A DNA stretch of 64,000 bases. Origin: Clostridiales bacterium (lineage in GTDB: Bacteria; Bacillota; Clostridia; Christensenellales; Aristaeellaceae). Below are positions 32,440 through 42,621 of the stretch, piece after piece (within the stretch, counting starts at the first letter, position 1; every line of letters starts with the position of its first letter). A program made the position numbers and the translations under genes. A model generated the notes under the pieces. That model made no database searches and was not told the origin of the DNA. It saw only the letters and a list, made by a program, of their open reading frames with translations. The DNA lies in NCBI GenBank assembly GCA_015056365.1, contig SVGM01000012.1:1-64000 (forward strand). Reading direction: 5' to 3'.

Positions 32440-35400
32440 TGGTATATCGCATTTACGTTGAGAAAAAGCCCGAGCTGGCCAACGAGGCCCGCGCCCTTCT
32501 GTCCGATGCCAACGCATTCCTTGGCATCAAGGGACTGGAGAAGGTTCGCCTGTTCAACCGCTACGATGTGGAAAACATCACCGAAGAACTGTTCGACTAT
32601 GCTGTGGGCACGGTTTTCTCCGAGCCTCAGCTGGACATCACCTCCCGGGAGCTGAACGTGGAGGATGCAACCGCTGTGTTCGCTGTGGAATACCTGCCCG
32701 GTCAGTTTGACCAGCGGGCCGACTCCGCTGCCCAGTGCATCCAGATCATCTCTCAGGGCGAGCGTCCCACCGTGCGTACCGCCCGTGTGTACGCCCTCTA
32801 CGGCAACCTGACCGAGGAGCAGATCGCCGAAATCCGCAAGTACGTGATCAACCCGGTGGAAGCCCGTGAGGCTTCTCTGGACATGCCCGAAACCCTGAAG
32901 GTGTCCTATGCCATCCCCACCGAGGTGGAGACCCTCACCGGCTTTACCAAGCTGGATCGGGAAGGCTTGGAAGCTTTCGTGAAGAAGTACGGCCTTGCCA
33001 TGGATGCGGATGATGTGGCCTTCTGCCAGAATTACTTCCTCAGCGAAGATCGTGATCCCACCATCACCGAAATCCGCATGATCGACACCTACTGGTCCGA
33101 TCACTGCCGCCACACCACTTTCCTCACCATCATCGACGATGCTCATTTCGAGGATGAGCTGCTGCAGAAGGCCTACGAAGAGTACATGCAGACCCGCCGT
33201 GACCTGAACCGCACCAAGCCCGTCTGCCTGATGGATCTGGCTACCATCGCTGTGCGCTACCTCAAGAAGGAAGGCAAGTTGGATAAGCTGGACGAGTCCG
33301 AGGAGATCAACGCCTGCACGGTGAAGATCGATGTGGAAGTGGATGGCGTCACCGAGCCTTGGCTGCTCCTTTTCAAGAACGAGACCCACAACCATCCCAC
33401 CGAGATCGAGCCTTTTGGCGGCGCTGCCACCTGCATCGGCGGTGCCATCCGTGACCCCCTGTCCGGCCGCAGCTATGTGTACGCTGCCATGCGTGTCACC
33501 GGCGCTGCCGACCCCACCCGTCCCGTCAGCGAGACCATCAAGGGCAAGCTGCCCCAGCGCAAGCTGGTGACGACCGCTGCCGCTGGCTATTCCAGCTACG
33601 GCAACCAGATCGGTCTGGCTACCGGCATTGTGGATGAGCTGTACCACGACGGCTACGCTGCCAAGCGCATGGAAATCGGTGCGGTCATTGCTGCTACCCC
33701 CGCCGAGAATGTGCGCCGTGAGGTGCCCGCCCCCGGCGACATCGTCATCCTGCTGGGCGGCAGCACTGGTCGTGACGGCTGCGGCGGCGCTACCGGCTCC
33801 TCCAAGGCCCACACCGAGCAGTCTCTGGAAACCTGCGGCGCAGAGGTGCAGAAGGGCAACGCCCCCGAAGAGCGCAAGCTCCAGCGTCTGTTCCGCAACG
33901 GCGACGCCTGCCGCATGATCAAGCGCTGCAACGACTTTGGCGCTGGCGGCGTGTCCGTTGCCATCGGCGAGCTGGCCGACGGTCTGGAAATCGACCTGAA
34001 CGCCGTGCCCAAGAAGTACGACGGTCTGGACGGCACCGAGCTGGCCATCTCCGAGTCTCAGGAGCGCATGGCTGTGGTGGTGGAAGCCAAGGATGTGGAT
34101 GCTTTCCTGGCTCTGGCTGCCAAGGAAAACCTGCAGGCCTGCCCCGTGGCCGAAGTGAAGGCCGAGCCCCGCCTGCGCATGAACTGGAACGGCAAGACCA
34201 TCGTTGACCTGAGCCGTGAATTCCTGAACTCCAACGGTGCTGAGAAGCACATCTCCATCGATGTGGAGGCTGCCAAGGACTTCCGCAAGGAAGTGAAGGG
34301 TACCTTCACCGAGAATTACACCGCTCTGGCCGGCGACCTGAACATCTGCTCCAAGCGTGGCCTCAGCGAGCGTTTCGACTCCACCATCGGCGCTGGCACC
34401 GTGTTGATGCCCTTTGGCGGCAAGAACCAGCTGACCCCCATTCAGGCCATGGTGCAGAAGATCAGCGTGGAGAAGAAGCACACCAACGACTGCTCCTTCA
34501 TGTCTTGGGGCTACAACCCCTTCCTCACCGAAAAGAGCCCCTACCATGGCGCATATCTGGCTGTGGTGGAGAGCGTGTGCAAGCTGATTGCCACCGGCGC
34601 ATCCTTCGAGGATGTGTACCTGACCTTCCAGGAGTACTTCCAGCGTCCCGGCAAGGATTCCACCCGCTGGGGCCAGCCTCTGGCTGCGCTGCTGGGCGCT
34701 TTCAAGGCCCAGAAGGAACTGGGCATCGGCTCCATCGGCGGCAAGGACTCCATGAGCGGCTCCTTCGAGAGTCTGGACGTGCCCCCCACGCTGGTGTCCT
34801 TCGCTGTGACCACCGGCAAGGTGAGCGATGTGGTCTCCCCCGAATTCAAGCAGGCCGGCAACAAGGTGGTTGTGCTCAAACCCGAGTACGACGCTGAGGG
34901 CCTGCCCACCACCTACAGCCTGATGAAGCTGTTTGACACCGTGCATGCCCTGATGCAGTCCGGCAAGGCCGTGGCCTGCTACACCCCCGGCATGGGCGGC
35001 ATCGCCGAGGCCGTGATGAAGATGGGCTTCGGCAACAGCCTTGGCTTCACCTTCGCTGACGATGTGACCGTGGAAGAGCTGTTCGGCTACAGCTACGCCG
35101 CCTTCGTTGTGGAAGTGACCGGCGATGTGGAAGGCGCTCGCCTGCTGGGTACCGTTACCGATGACGGCAAGCTGACCCTGAAGGGCGAAAGCCTTTCCAT
35201 GGACGACCTGCTGAATACCTACGAAAACAAGCTGGAGAAGGTTTACAGCTGCAACATCCCTGAGAGCGGCTCCAAGATGGAAAATTTTTCTCATGTGGTT
35301 TCCAGTTGGCCTTCCCCTGCGGTCAAGACCGCCCGTCCCAAGGTGCTGATCCCCGCCTTCCCCGGCACCAACTGCGAATTCGACAGCGCCAAGGCTGTGG

Positions 35401-36131
35401 AGGATGCGGGTGCAGAGGCCAAGATCATGGTCATCCGCAACCTGACCGCTTCCGCCATCGCCCAGAGCGTGGAGGACTTCGCAGGTGAACTCAAGACTGC
35501 CCAGATGGTGTTCATCCCCGGCGGCTTCTCCGGCGGCGACGAGCCCGACGGCAGCGGCAAGTTCATCACTGCTTTCTTCCGCAACGCCGCCATCCGGGAA
35601 GGCGTCACCGACCTGCTGGAAAACCGTGACGGCCTCATGTGCGGTATCTGCAATGGCTTCCAGGCGCTCATCAAGCTGGGTCTGGTGCCCTACGGCAAGA
35701 TCATCGACACCGATGAAAACTGCCCCACCCTCACCTTCAACACCATCGCCCGCCACCAGAGCCGCATCGTGCGCACCCGCATCGCCTCCAACAAGTCTCC
35801 CTGGCTGAGCCTGATGAATGTGGGCGACGTGGTCAACGTGCCCATCTCCCACGGCGAGGGCCGCTTCCTGGCCAGCGAAGAGCTGATCCGTCAGCTGGCT
35901 GCCAATGGTCAGATCGCTACCCAGTATGTGGACCTCAGTGGCAACGCCACCGGCGATGTGCACTTCAACCCCAACGACTCCCTGTACGCCATCGAGGGTA
36001 TCACCTCTCCCGATGGCCGTGTGCTGGGCAAGATGGGCCACAGCGAGCGTGTTGGCAGCGGCCTGTACAAGAATGTGCCCGGCAACTACGACATCCGCAT
36101 GTTTGAAGCTGCTGTGAAGTACTTCAAGTGA
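32439..36131 (+). CDS. purL: Phosphoribosylformylglycinamidine synthase, single-chain
   Basis: ATP- and glutamine-dependent conversion of FGAR to FGAM. The 1230-residue chain is the large fused type: a PurS-like start (about 1-80), the FGAM-synthetase core with the DHCRHTTF motif near 220 and TGSSKAH near 450, a second half with [14 protein letters not shown] near 660 and IGGKDSM near 765, and a C-terminal class I glutaminase (about 965-1230) with the nucleophile in GICNGFQ near 1069 and a catalytic HGEGRF. It starts on the purD stop (TAATG). The multi-gene PurS/PurL/PurQ set of Bacillus is absent. Confidence 0.95.
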   Translation: MVYRIYVEKKPELANEARALLSDANAFLGIKGLEKVRLFNRYDVENITEELFDYAVGTVFSEPQLDITSRELNVEDATAVFAVEYLPGQFDQRADSAAQCIQIISQGERPTVRTARVYALYGNLTEEQIAEIRKYVINPVEAREASLDMPETLKVSYAIPTEVETLTGFTKLDREGLEAFVKKYGLAMDADDVAFCQNYFLSEDRDPTITEIRMIDTYWSDHCRHTTFLTIIDDAHFEDELLQKAYEEYMQTRRDLNRTKPVCLMDLATIAVRYLKKEGKLDKLDESEEINACTVKIDVEVDGVTEPWLLLFKNETHNHPTEIEPFGGAATCIGGAIRDPLSGRSYVYAAMRVTGAADPTRPVSETIKGKLPQRKLVTTAAAGYSSYGNQIGLATGIVDELYHDGYAAKRMEIGAVIAATPAENVRREVPAPGDIVILLGGSTGRDGCGGATGSSKAHTEQSLETCGAEVQKGNAPEERKLQRLFRNGDACRMIKRCNDFGAGGVSVAIGELADGLEIDLNAVPKKYDGLDGTELAISESQERMAVVVEAKDVDAFLALAAKENLQACPVAEVKAEPRLRMNWNGKTIVDLSREFLNSNGAEKHISIDVEAAKDFRKEVKGTFTENYTALAGDLNICSKRGLSERFDSTIGAGTVLMPFGGKNQLTPIQAMVQKISVEKKHTNDCSFMSWGYNPFLTEKSPYHGAYLAVVESVCKLIATGASFEDVYLTFQEYFQRPGKDSTRWGQPLAALLGAFKAQKELGIGSIGGKDSMSGSFESLDVPPTLVSFAVTTGKVSDVVSPEFKQAGNKVVVLKPEYDAEGLPTTYSLMKLFDTVHALMQSGKAVACYTPGMGGIAEAVMKMGFGNSLGFTFADDVTVEELFGYSYAAFVVEVTGDVEGARLLGTVTDDGKLTLKGESLSMDDLLNTYENKLEKVYSCNIPESGSKMENFSHVVSSWPSPAVKTARPKVLIPAFPGTNCEFDSAKAVEDAGAEAKIMVIRNLTASAIAQSVEDFAGELKTAQMVFIPGGFSGGDEPDGSGKFITAFFRNAAIREGVTDLLENRDGLMCGICNGFQALIKLGLVPYGKIIDTDENCPTLTFNTIARHQSRIVRTRIASNKSPWLSLMNVGDVVNVPISHGEGRFLASEELIRQLAANGQIATQYVDLSGNATGDVHFNPNDSLYAIEGITSPDGRVLGKMGHSERVGSGLYKNVPGNYDIRMFEAAVKYFK

Positions 36132-36148
36132 TTCTGAGGAGGATCAAC

Positions 36149-37825
36149 ATGGAATACAAGTCTGATATTCAGATCGCGCAGGAATGCGAAATGCTGCATA
36201 TTGACGAGATCGCCCGCCGTGCTCATGTGGATGATAAGTACATCGAGCACTATGGCCGCTACAAGGCCAAGGTGGACCTGAGCCTGCTCAAGGAGACCGA
36301 CCGTCCCGACGGCAAGCTGATCCTCGTCACCGCCATCACCCCCACCCCTGCCGGCGAAGGCAAGACCACCACCACCATTGGTCTGGCGGATGGTCTCAAG
36401 CGTATCGGCAAGGATGTAACCGTTGCCCTGCGTGAGCCCTCCCTTGGTCCGGTTTTCGGCATCAAGGGCGGCGCTGCTGGCGGCGGCTACGCTCAGGTGG
36501 TGCCCATGGAGGACATCAACCTGCACTTTACCGGCGACTTCCACGCCATCGGCGCAGCCAACAACCTGCTGGCCGCCATGCTGGATAACCACATTCAGCA
36601 GGGCAATGCGCTGGGCATCGATGTTCGCAAGATCACCTGGAAGCGCTGCGTGGACATGAACGACCGTCAGCTTCGCAACATCGTGGGCGGTCTGGGCGGC
36701 CGCATCAACGGCGTGCCCCGTGAGGATGGCTTCGACATCACCGTTGCCAGCGAGATCATGGCTGTGCTGTGCCTCTCCAGCTCCATCGCCGACCTGAAGG
36801 CCCGTCTGAGCCGCATCATCGTTGGCTACACCGCCGACGATACCCCCGTCACCTGCGGCCAGCTGAACGCTGCCGGTGCTATGGCTGCGCTTTTGAAGGA
36901 TGCCCTCAAGCCCAATCTGGTGCAGACTTTGGAAGGCACTCCCGCCTTCGTTCACGGCGGCCCCTTCGCCAACATCGCCCACGGCTGCAACTCCGTGATG
37001 GCCACCCGTCTGGCCCTCAAGATGGGCGACTACACCGTCACTGAAGCCGGCTTCGGCGCTGATCTGGGCGCAGAGAAGTTCCTGGACATCAAGTGCCGTA
37101 TGGCGGGTCTGACCCCCGATGCCGTCGTGGTGGTGGCCACCGTCCGTGCTCTTAAGATGCACGGCGGCCTGCCCAAGACCGCTCTGGCCAACGAGGATCT
37201 GGAGGCTCTGGAGAAGGGCATTCCCAACCTTTTGCGCCATGTGAGCAACATGAAGAACGTGTACAAGCTGCCCTGCGTGGTGGCCGTCAACCGTTTCCCC
37301 ACCGACACGGATGCGGAAATTGACTTCATCATTGCCAAGTGCCGTGAGCTGGGCGTGAACACCGTTCTGTCCACCGTATGGGCCGAAGGTGGCAAGGGTG
37401 GCGAGGATCTTGCCCGTGAAGTGGTGCGCCTGTGCGAGGAAGAGAAGGGCGATTTCACCTTCTCCTACGATCTGGACTTGACCATCGAAGAGAAGATCGA
37501 GGCCGTGGTCAAGAAGGTCTACGGCGGCGACGGCGTGGTGCTCCTGCCGGGCGCCAAGAAGCAGGTGGAGACCCTCACCAAGCTGGGCTACGACAAGCTG
37601 CCCATCTGCGTGGCCAAGACCCAGTACTCTTTCTCCGATGATCCCACCAAGCTGGGCGCTCCGGAAGGCTTCACCGTCACCGTGAAGAACGTGAAGGTGT
37701 CCGCTGGTGCTGGCTTTATCGTGGTGCTCACCGGCGACATCATGACTATGCCCGGTCTGCCCAAGGTGCCCGCCGCCGAGCGCATCGATGTGGATGACAA
37801 TGGCGTGATTACCGGGTTGTTCTGA
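36149..37825 (+). CDS. fhs: Formate-tetrahydrofolate ligase
   Basis: Makes 10-formyl-THF from formate, THF and ATP. The 558-residue protein matches the family in length: a P-loop [17 protein letters not shown] near 60, [22 protein letters not shown] near 88-110, [13 protein letters not shown] near 265, and the typical C-terminal [20 protein letters not shown]. It starts after GAGGAGGATCAAC, 17 nt after purL, and ends the operon before a strong terminator. It supplies the one-carbon donor to PurN and the AICAR transformylase. Confidence 0.96.
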   Translation: MEYKSDIQIAQECEMLHIDEIARRAHVDDKYIEHYGRYKAKVDLSLLKETDRPDGKLILVTAITPTPAGEGKTTTTIGLADGLKRIGKDVTVALREPSLGPVFGIKGGAAGGGYAQVVPMEDINLHFTGDFHAIGAANNLLAAMLDNHIQQGNALGIDVRKITWKRCVDMNDRQLRNIVGGLGGRINGVPREDGFDITVASEIMAVLCLSSSIADLKARLSRIIVGYTADDTPVTCGQLNAAGAMAALLKDALKPNLVQTLEGTPAFVHGGPFANIAHGCNSVMATRLALKMGDYTVTEAGFGADLGAEKFLDIKCRMAGLTPDAVVVVATVRALKMHGGLPKTALANEDLEALEKGIPNLLRHVSNMKNVYKLPCVVAVNRFPTDTDAEIDFIIAKCRELGVNTVLSTVWAEGGKGGEDLAREVVRLCEEEKGDFTFSYDLDLTIEEKIEAVVKKVYGGDGVVLLPGAKKQVETLTKLGYDKLPICVAKTQYSFSDDPTKLGAPEGFTVTVKNVKVSAGAGFIVVLTGDIMTMPGLPKVPAAERIDVDDNGVITGLF

Positions 37826-37849
37826 TTGGAAAACGCGAATGATAGAATA

Positions 37850-37891
37850 AGCCCCGGTGCGCTCCCTTTGAGGGAATGCACCGGGGTTTTT
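37850..37891. terminator. Terminator of the purine operon
   Basis: CCCCGGTGC (37852-37860) pairs with GCACCGGGG (37878-37886), with an inner TCCCT/AGGGA pair, followed by TTTTTC. The opposite strand gives a weaker stop for the convergent hydrolase gene. Confidence 0.9.
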
Positions 37892-37933
37892 CGTGCTATG
37901 AGCGTGCAATAGAGGGACGGTATATTCTGGCGA

Positions 37934-38740
37934 TCATTTCAGAAACCTCAACATCCTTGCGCCAAAATCCTTCCCCTCCTCATACGCCGCATGACCATAC
38001 TCCGGATACAGATACAGCTGGCTTCCCTCAATCGCCTGATGCAGCTCCCGGGAACCCTCGCTGCCCACAATCTGATCCTTCCCGCCGCCAATCACCAGCG
38101 TGGGGGCGGCAATGCTGCCAAGGTGCGCAGAAGCATCATGGGTCAGGCAGGCTTCTGCCATGCGTAGAAAACGGGTAAAATCCTTGGGCTTGCCCACCTT
38201 GCCGAGCAGGGGCAGAAACAGCCTGTTTTTCTTCAGATAGGCCTCCGAATAGCTCTTTTCGGCGGTATCCATCATGATGGCGGCATAGTCGTCCTGACGG
38301 GCCATGTCCATCCAGCGGGATACCACATCCTCTACGGTAGCATTGCAACAGGGCGCAGTCACCGCCAGCACCAGCCGCCGCACCTTCTCCGGGTGGTCAA
38401 TGCTGAGCCACTGGGCGATCATGCCGCCCTGAGAAACGCCCAGCACATCCGCCTGAGAAATACCCAGCAAATCCATACAGGCCGCCAGATCGGCAGCCAT
38501 ATCCCGGGTGGTGCAGCCCTCCTGCAAAGGCTCCCGGCGGCTGATCAGGGTAACGGTATAGCCTGCCTTGGCAAAGGTCCGGTACTGATAAGCCACCGGC
38601 AAAGCCATGCCCTCGGCAGCTTTCAGGCCGTCGCCAAGGCCGGGGATCATGATCAGATGGCGGTCGCCCTTGCCAAACTGGAGATAGTGGACGGTTGCGC
38701 CGTCCAGCGTCAGCTTTCCGTTGTGGGCATTATACAGCAT
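37934..38740 (-). CDS. Alpha/beta-hydrolase
   Basis: A 268-residue alpha/beta-hydrolase fold protein, probably a cytoplasmic esterase, lipase or related enzyme. The oxyanion strand is HLIMIPGLGDG near 30, the nucleophile elbow is GVSQGGM near residue 103, the acid is likely in VIGGGKDQIV near 218, and the catalytic histidine is in YGHAAYEE near 250. A ribosome-binding site GAAAGGCTTGATTTC precedes ATG 38740. It has its own promoter and is convergent with the purine operon. The substrate is not predictable from these motifs. Confidence 0.88.
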   Translation of the reverse strand: MLYNAHNGKLTLDGATVHYLQFGKGDRHLIMIPGLGDGLKAAEGMALPVAYQYRTFAKAGYTVTLISRREPLQEGCTTRDMAADLAACMDLLGISQADVLGVSQGGMIAQWLSIDHPEKVRRLVLAVTAPCCNATVEDVVSRWMDMARQDDYAAIMMDTAEKSYSEAYLKKNRLFLPLLGKVGKPKDFTRFLRMAEACLTHDASAHLGSIAAPTLVIGGGKDQIVGSEGSRELHQAIEGSQLYLYPEYGHAAYEEGKDFGARMLRFLK

Positions 38741-38770
38741 GAAATCAAGCCTTTCGGGTGGATTGGATAC

Positions 38771-38799
38771 AGTATAGCAAATGCCGGCAGCTCATACAA
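38771..38799 (-). promoter_or_regulatory. Putative extended -10 promoter of the alpha/beta-hydrolase gene
   Basis: On the minus strand TTGTAT (38799-38794), 17-nt spacer, TATACT (38776-38771) preceded by TGC. Confidence 0.62.
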
Positions 38800-38884
38800 G
38801 GGCGGCTGGATCAGGATGTCATGAAAACTGGCTGAAATGTCACAATTCATGGTGGAGCCGATTTCAGGCGAGGGACTGGTAGGT

Positions 38885-38913
38885 TTGTCAGTGTATCAAT
38901 TCTGTGATAAGAT
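38885..38913 (+). promoter_or_regulatory. Putative promoter of the GNAT gene
   Basis: TTGTCA (38885-38890), 17-nt spacer, TAAGAT (38908-38913) preceded by TGA. The hexamers are identical to those proposed for nagA. Confidence 0.62.
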
Positions 38914-38948
38914 ACGATGCATAAGGAAATGTTCGGGAGGGTTGACAG

Positions 38949-39422
38949 ATGAAATTCCGGGAAGCACAGGCGCAGGATTATCCCCAGCTGGCGGAGATGA
39001 AGTGGCTGCATTGTCAGGAGGATGACGCGGACTATGGCGAGAGCAATCTAGCCAATGTGGAGCAGACGGCCTTTTATGAAGCGTTTGAAGCGTTTCTGCA
39101 AAAGAACGACACCTACAGGATTTATTGCGCCTGCGATGGCGATGTGATCGCTTCCGCCATGTTTGCCGCCCTGATTCCCAAGGTGCCAAAGCCCAATGGT
39201 ACGGCAAAGTATATTGCCTACCTGACCAATGTGTATACCAGAATGGAATACCGCAACCAGAAGATCGGCACGGCATTGCTGACCTTTATTCAGCAGCAGC
39301 TGACGGAAGAAAAGTGCGAGCTGATCTTCGTCTGGCCCAGCGAACGCTCTGTGCCATGGTATGAGCGGAACGGGTTCCTGCAGGAGAACGAAATGATGGA
39401 ATGTCCGCTGGTGCAGGAGTAA
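38949..39422 (+). CDS. GNAT-family N-acetyltransferase
   Basis: A 157-residue GNAT-fold protein that should transfer acetyl from acetyl-CoA to an amine. The acetyl-CoA-binding loop is YRNQKIGTALLTF near residue 101 (variant of RxxGxG/A), preceded by the beta-4 strand AYLTNVYT and followed by VWPSERSVPWYERNGF near 130, the conserved C-terminal tail. Start after GGGAGGGTTGACAG. It precedes a methyltransferase gene by 109 nt. The acceptor substrate is unknown. Confidence 0.87.
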   Translation: MKFREAQAQDYPQLAEMKWLHCQEDDADYGESNLANVEQTAFYEAFEAFLQKNDTYRIYCACDGDVIASAMFAALIPKVPKPNGTAKYIAYLTNVYTRMEYRNQKIGTALLTFIQQQLTEEKCELIFVWPSERSVPWYERNGFLQENEMMECPLVQE

Positions 39423-39531
39423 CAGGCTTCGTCCTGTGCGCCTGTTAACAGAAGCTCCGCTCTGCATTGCAATGAAAAAGGCTGCATGGTAAGCTGAATC
39501 ACCATGAAAGCACTCCGCAAGGAGGTAATCC

Positions 39532-40158
39532 ATGAACAATCCTTGGAAAACCATCGCCCTGAGCGGTTACGAAAGCCACATGAGTCTGGAGAATGTGTAT
39601 CAGCTGCAGGTTCTCAACCGGATGATGGGGGAGCAGCTTGGGGCTTATGAGGCCGATACGGTGATGATTTTGGGTGTGGCCGGCGGCAATGGACTGGAAC
39701 ACATCAACAGAGAGAAAATCAGCAGAGTGTACGGTGTCGATGTGAATCCTGCGTACCTTGCCCAGTGCCGCAAACGGTATGCAGCCCTTGGCGATACGCT
39801 GGAGACCATCTGTGCCGATCTGCTGGATGAGCATTTGCAGCTACCGCCGGCCGGGTTGCTGATCGCAGACCTGCTGGTGGAGTATATTGGCTGCGAATTC
39901 TTCCGGAAGGTGGTTGGCAAGGTTGCGCCGCAGGTTGTCTCCTGTATCATCCAGATCAATACGGATGATTCCTTTGTGTCCGATTCGCCGTATCTGCATG
40001 CCTTTGACGGCCTGAAGGAAATCCACCATCAGATGTCGGAAGACGGACTGACGGCCTGTATGACCGGCATCGGTTACCGGTTGAGGGGAACCGCTGAACA
40101 CGGTTTGCCCAATGGAAAGAAGCTGGTCAGGCTGGATTATGTCAGGTATTCAGGATAG
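39532..40158 (+). CDS. Class I SAM-dependent methyltransferase
   Basis: A 208-residue protein with a Rossmann-type methyltransferase core. Motif I appears as VMILGVAGGNGLEHI near residue 46, the acidic residue after strand 2 is in YGVDVNPAYLAQC near 70, and a motif like ETICADLLD lies near 92. The beta-4 region is GLLIADLLVEYIG. It starts after GCAAGGAGGTAATCC. The substrate is unknown, and the N-terminal YESHMSLENVYQLQ segment is seen in small-molecule methyltransferases annotated only generally. Confidence 0.82.
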   Translation: MNNPWKTIALSGYESHMSLENVYQLQVLNRMMGEQLGAYEADTVMILGVAGGNGLEHINREKISRVYGVDVNPAYLAQCRKRYAALGDTLETICADLLDEHLQLPPAGLLIADLLVEYIGCEFFRKVVGKVAPQVVSCIIQINTDDSFVSDSPYLHAFDGLKEIHHQMSEDGLTACMTGIGYRLRGTAEHGLPNGKKLVRLDYVRYSG

Positions 40159-40179
40159 GGAGGGTTTGTCGGCAAACTG

Positions 40180-40218
40180 AACAGCCGCGGTAGTTTAATG
40201 CGCCGCGGCTGTTGTTGT
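40180..40218. terminator. Hairpin terminator between the methyltransferase gene and the MerR gene
   Basis: AACAGCCGCGG (40180-40190) pairs perfectly with CCGCGGCTGTT (40203-40213), then GTTGTGTT. Confidence 0.75.
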
Positions 40219-40250
40219 GTTATGGACAACAGGTATGGCCAGCGGTCGGC

Positions 40251-40982
40251 TTACCGACAATATACCTCAATAGCCTGACTGGCAAACTGCGCTGTTCCCT
40301 CGCCGCCGGCCTTGTCGATGTTGCGGGCAAACCGCTCATCCATCACATACATCTGCCCGAGGCCCCGCAGTGTTTCTTTGTCGCAGGGGTAAAAGCAGTC
40401 GGTGATCAGCTGCTGCAGGGCTGCTACCTCCTGCTGTACCTCGGGTGCATCCGGGCCTTTCTCCCGCAATGCCCCAATAGCTGCCAGCTTGGCCAGCAGC
40501 CGGTTGCCATCCTGCACCTGCTGCTGGTGGGAGTGCTTTGCGCCCTGCTGCTCCCAGCCCTGCCACGCTGCGGTGCTGCCCCACTTTTCTTTGGCTTCCG
40601 CTTGCAGCTTTTCCTGCTCAGACTTATCAAAAACCTGAAAATCCATACGAATCTCTCCTTGCTTTTCCATGTCACGGGCAAAGGCGATGATGCCGTCAAG
40701 CCGCTTCCGCTGGCTTTCCAGCAGCTGAATCTGACGGGCCAGAGCCTCCCTGGGATCGTAGGCGGGATCATCCAGTATCGCCCTGATCTCCTTGAGGGGA
40801 AAACCCAGCTCCCGATAGATCAGGATGCTCTGCAGCCGCTTGAGGGCTTTGTCATCATAGAGGCGGTACCCGGCCTCTGTGACCTGCGACGGCTTCAGCA
40901 GCCCCAGCTGGTCGTAGTGATGCAGCGTGCGCACGCTGACACTGGTTATTTCGCTGACCTGATGTACCGTCTGCATGTGCAT
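40251..40982 (-). CDS. MerR-family regulator with TipAS antibiotic-recognition domain
   Basis: A 243-residue regulator of the TipA/Mta/SkgA group. The N-terminal winged helix (about 3-72) has VHQVSEITSVSVRTLHHYDQLGLL and GYRLYDDKALKRL; a coiled coil follows; the C-terminal half (about 125-243) resembles the TipAS domain that binds thiopeptides and other compounds. I chose ATG 40982, preceded by AAGGAAGGGAATGGA; ATG 40976 is possible. The gene has a 19-nt-spaced promoter with a MerR-type dyad, so it probably regulates itself. No exporter lies beside it; the MATE gene is far away. Confidence 0.9.
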   Translation of the reverse strand: MHMQTVHQVSEITSVSVRTLHHYDQLGLLKPSQVTEAGYRLYDDKALKRLQSILIYRELGFPLKEIRAILDDPAYDPREALARQIQLLESQRKRLDGIIAFARDMEKQGEIRMDFQVFDKSEQEKLQAEAKEKWGSTAAWQGWEQQGAKHSHQQQVQDGNRLLAKLAAIGALREKGPDAPEVQQEVAALQQLITDCFYPCDKETLRGLGQMYVMDERFARNIDKAGGEGTAQFASQAIEVYCR

Positions 40983-41011
40983 TCCATTCCCTTCCTTCGC
41001 CCTTCCATGAT

Positions 41012-41042
41012 AGCATAAACCATAACGTAACGTAAGGGTCAA
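41012..41042 (-). promoter_or_regulatory. MerR-type promoter and operator with a 19-nt spacer
   Basis: On the minus strand TTGACC (41042-41037), 19-nt spacer, TATGCT (41017-41012). The spacer holds the dyad CCTTACGTTACGTTATGG. The overlong spacer with a central palindrome is typical of promoters twisted into register by MerR proteins, and the CCTTACGTTACGT form is seen for TipA/Mta homologues. Confidence 0.72.
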
Positions 41043-41064
41043 TGGGTATTTTGAGAAATTAGCA

Positions 41065-41197
41065 GCAAATGCCGGTCTGGTGTGTAGTCTGGCATTTGCA
41101 GTTTGATATTCGGGTTATGCTTCCTTGGTTTGGTTTTGCGCCTTGCGCTGATAAAGCAATACGCATCCCAGCCCCAGCACAAAACCTGAATATCAAA
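41065..41197. repeat. Two long hairpins between the MerR promoter and the pyr operon end
   Basis: GCAAATGCC (41065-41073) pairs perfectly with GGCATTTGC (41091-41099). TTTGATATTCGGGTT (41102-41116) pairs with AACCTGAATATCAAA (41183-41197), needing one G-U on the plus-strand RNA. The 66-nt loop reads on the minus strand as a short hydrophobic stretch ending YQRKAQ, without an upstream start. Confidence 0.55.
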
Positions 41198-41240
41198 AAA
41201 CTCCCACCCCTGTGCCCATGAAATGGGCACAGAGAGTGGG
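41195..41240 (-). terminator. Terminator of the pyrimidine operon, made from a repeat palindrome
   Basis: On the minus strand CCCAC..TGTGCCCAT pairs with ATGGGCACA..GTGGG around TTC, followed by TTTTTTG. The core palindrome belongs to the dispersed repeat family. Confidence 0.8.
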
Positions 41241-41292
41241 ATTTCAAAGGGCCTCAGGCCCTTTGGCGGGGTGCAGGGGCAGCGCCCCTGCC
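41201..41292. repeat. Palindromic repeat cluster, site 4
   Basis: TGTGCCCATGAAATGGGCACA, AAAGGGCCTCAGGCCCTTT and GGTGCAGGGGCAGCGCCCCTGCC in a row, directly after the pyrI stop codon. The first and last are variants of palindromes at 27150-27203 and 43343-43395. Confidence 0.8.
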
Positions 41293-41293
41293 C

Positions 41294-41707
41294 TCACGCC
41301 TTGCTCTCGCAATACAGGCACCGGTACACGCCCTTCTGGCGATTGGCCAGCTTGAAAATATGGGGCAGTTCCTGCTCGATGGTGGTAATGCAACGGGGAT
41401 TTTTGCAGCTGATCACGCCCACCAGCTTTTCGGGCAGTTCAGGGTGGCGCTTTTCCATCTCTTCGCCTTCCCGGATGATGTTCACGGTACAATCGGGGGC
41501 AAGGTAGCCCAGCACGTCCCAGTTCAGGTCGATGACCTCGTCCAGCTTGATGATGTCCTTGCGGCCCATCTTGCGGCTGGAAACGTTCTTAAGCAGGGCA
41601 ACGGAGCAGTCCAGCCGGTCCAGCTTCAGGTACTGGTAGAGCAGCATGGCCTTGCCAGCGGGAATGTGGTCGATGACGATGCCGTTTTTGATGGAATCAA
41701 TGGTCAT
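41294..41707 (-). CDS. pyrI: Aspartate carbamoyltransferase regulatory subunit
   Basis: Allosteric, zinc-binding partner of PyrB. The 137-residue protein has the nucleotide-binding N-domain ([20 protein letters not shown]) and a zinc domain near 100-135 with cysteines in [11 protein letters not shown] and YRCLYC. It overlaps pyrB by four bases (ATGA), indicating coupled translation and equal expression. PyrI suggests that the Clostridium-like enzyme here is a PyrB-PyrI holoenzyme under nucleotide feedback. Confidence 0.95.
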   Translation of the reverse strand: MTIDSIKNGIVIDHIPAGKAMLLYQYLKLDRLDCSVALLKNVSSRKMGRKDIIKLDEVIDLNWDVLGYLAPDCTVNIIREGEEMEKRHPELPEKLVGVISCKNPRCITTIEQELPHIFKLANRQKGVYRCLYCESKA

Positions 41708-42621
41708 TTGCCCGCCTCCTCCAGCAGTTTCAGAATCAGGGCCATGCGGATGAACTTGCCGTTGAGCGCCTGCCGGAAGTAGCAGGCACGGGGATCATCG
41801 TCCACGGCCACGGCGATCTCGTTCACACGGGGCAGGGGATGAAGGATGCTCAGGGTTTCCTTGGCATTCTTCAGCTTGTCCGGGGTGAGGATGTAGCTGT
41901 CTTTGAGGCGCAGGTACTCTTCCTCGTTGAAGAAACGCTCCCGTTGCACGCGGGTCATATAGAGGATGTCCAGCTCAGGCATCACGCTGTCAAGGTCGGT
42001 GGTCTGCTTGTACTGGAGCCCCTTTTCCTTGATGAGATCCTTCACATAGCTGGGCACCTTCAGCTCCTGCGGGGAGATGAGGATGAACTTCACGTTCTCG
42101 TAGCGGCTGAGGGCAGTGATGAGGCTGTGGACGGTGCGGCCGAATTTCAGGTCGCCGCAGAAGCCCACGGTCAGGCCGTCGAAGTGGCCCTTTTCCCGCT
42201 TGATGGTAAGCAGGTCGGTCAGGGTCTGGGTGGGATGGTTGTGACCGCCGTCACCCGCATTGATGACGGGAATGTCGCTGCGCATGGCAGCCACCAGCGG
42301 CGCACCCTCCTTGAAGTGGCGCATGGCGGCGATGTCCGCATAGCAGCCGATCATCTTGATGGTGTCGGCAACGCTCTCACCTTTGGCAGAGGAGGAGTTG
42401 CCCGCATCGGAAAAGCCGATCACGTGGCCGCCCAGCTCGTACATGGCCGCCTCAAAGCTCAGGCGGGTGCGGGTGGAAGGCTCGAAGAACAGGGCCGCCA
42501 GCTTCTTGCCCGCGCACTTGTGGGCGTAATCTGCCGGATGGGCGATGATGTCGTTGGCGGTTTCAATCAGCTCGTCAATCTCAGCCGTGGTCAGATCCAG
42601 AATGTCGATGAGATGTCTCAT
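41704..42621 (-). CDS. pyrB: Aspartate carbamoyltransferase catalytic subunit
   Basis: Condenses carbamoyl phosphate and aspartate to carbamoyl aspartate. The 305-residue chain has the carbamoyl-phosphate motif [13 protein letters not shown] near residue 49, [19 protein letters not shown] near 128, and the [10 protein letters not shown] region near 265. It overlaps both neighbours by four bases (pyrE upstream and pyrI downstream). Confidence 0.96.
   Translation of the reverse strand: MRHLIDILDLTTAEIDELIETANDIIAHPADYAHKCAGKKLAALFFEPSTRTRLSFEAAMYELGGHVIGFSDAGNSSSAKGESVADTIKMIGCYADIAAMRHFKEGAPLVAAMRSDIPVINAGDGGHNHPTQTLTDLLTIKREKGHFDGLTVGFCGDLKFGRTVHSLITALSRYENVKFILISPQELKVPSYVKDLIKEKGLQYKQTTDLDSVMPELDILYMTRVQRERFFNEEEYLRLKDSYILTPDKLKNAKETLSILHPLPRVNEIAVAVDDDPRACYFRQALNGKFIRMALILKLLEEAGK

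Noticed and set aside
32385-36041. A 1218-codon frame antisense to purL
   Set aside because: Antisense shadow of a well-supported enzyme; no ribosome-binding site and no recognisable domain.
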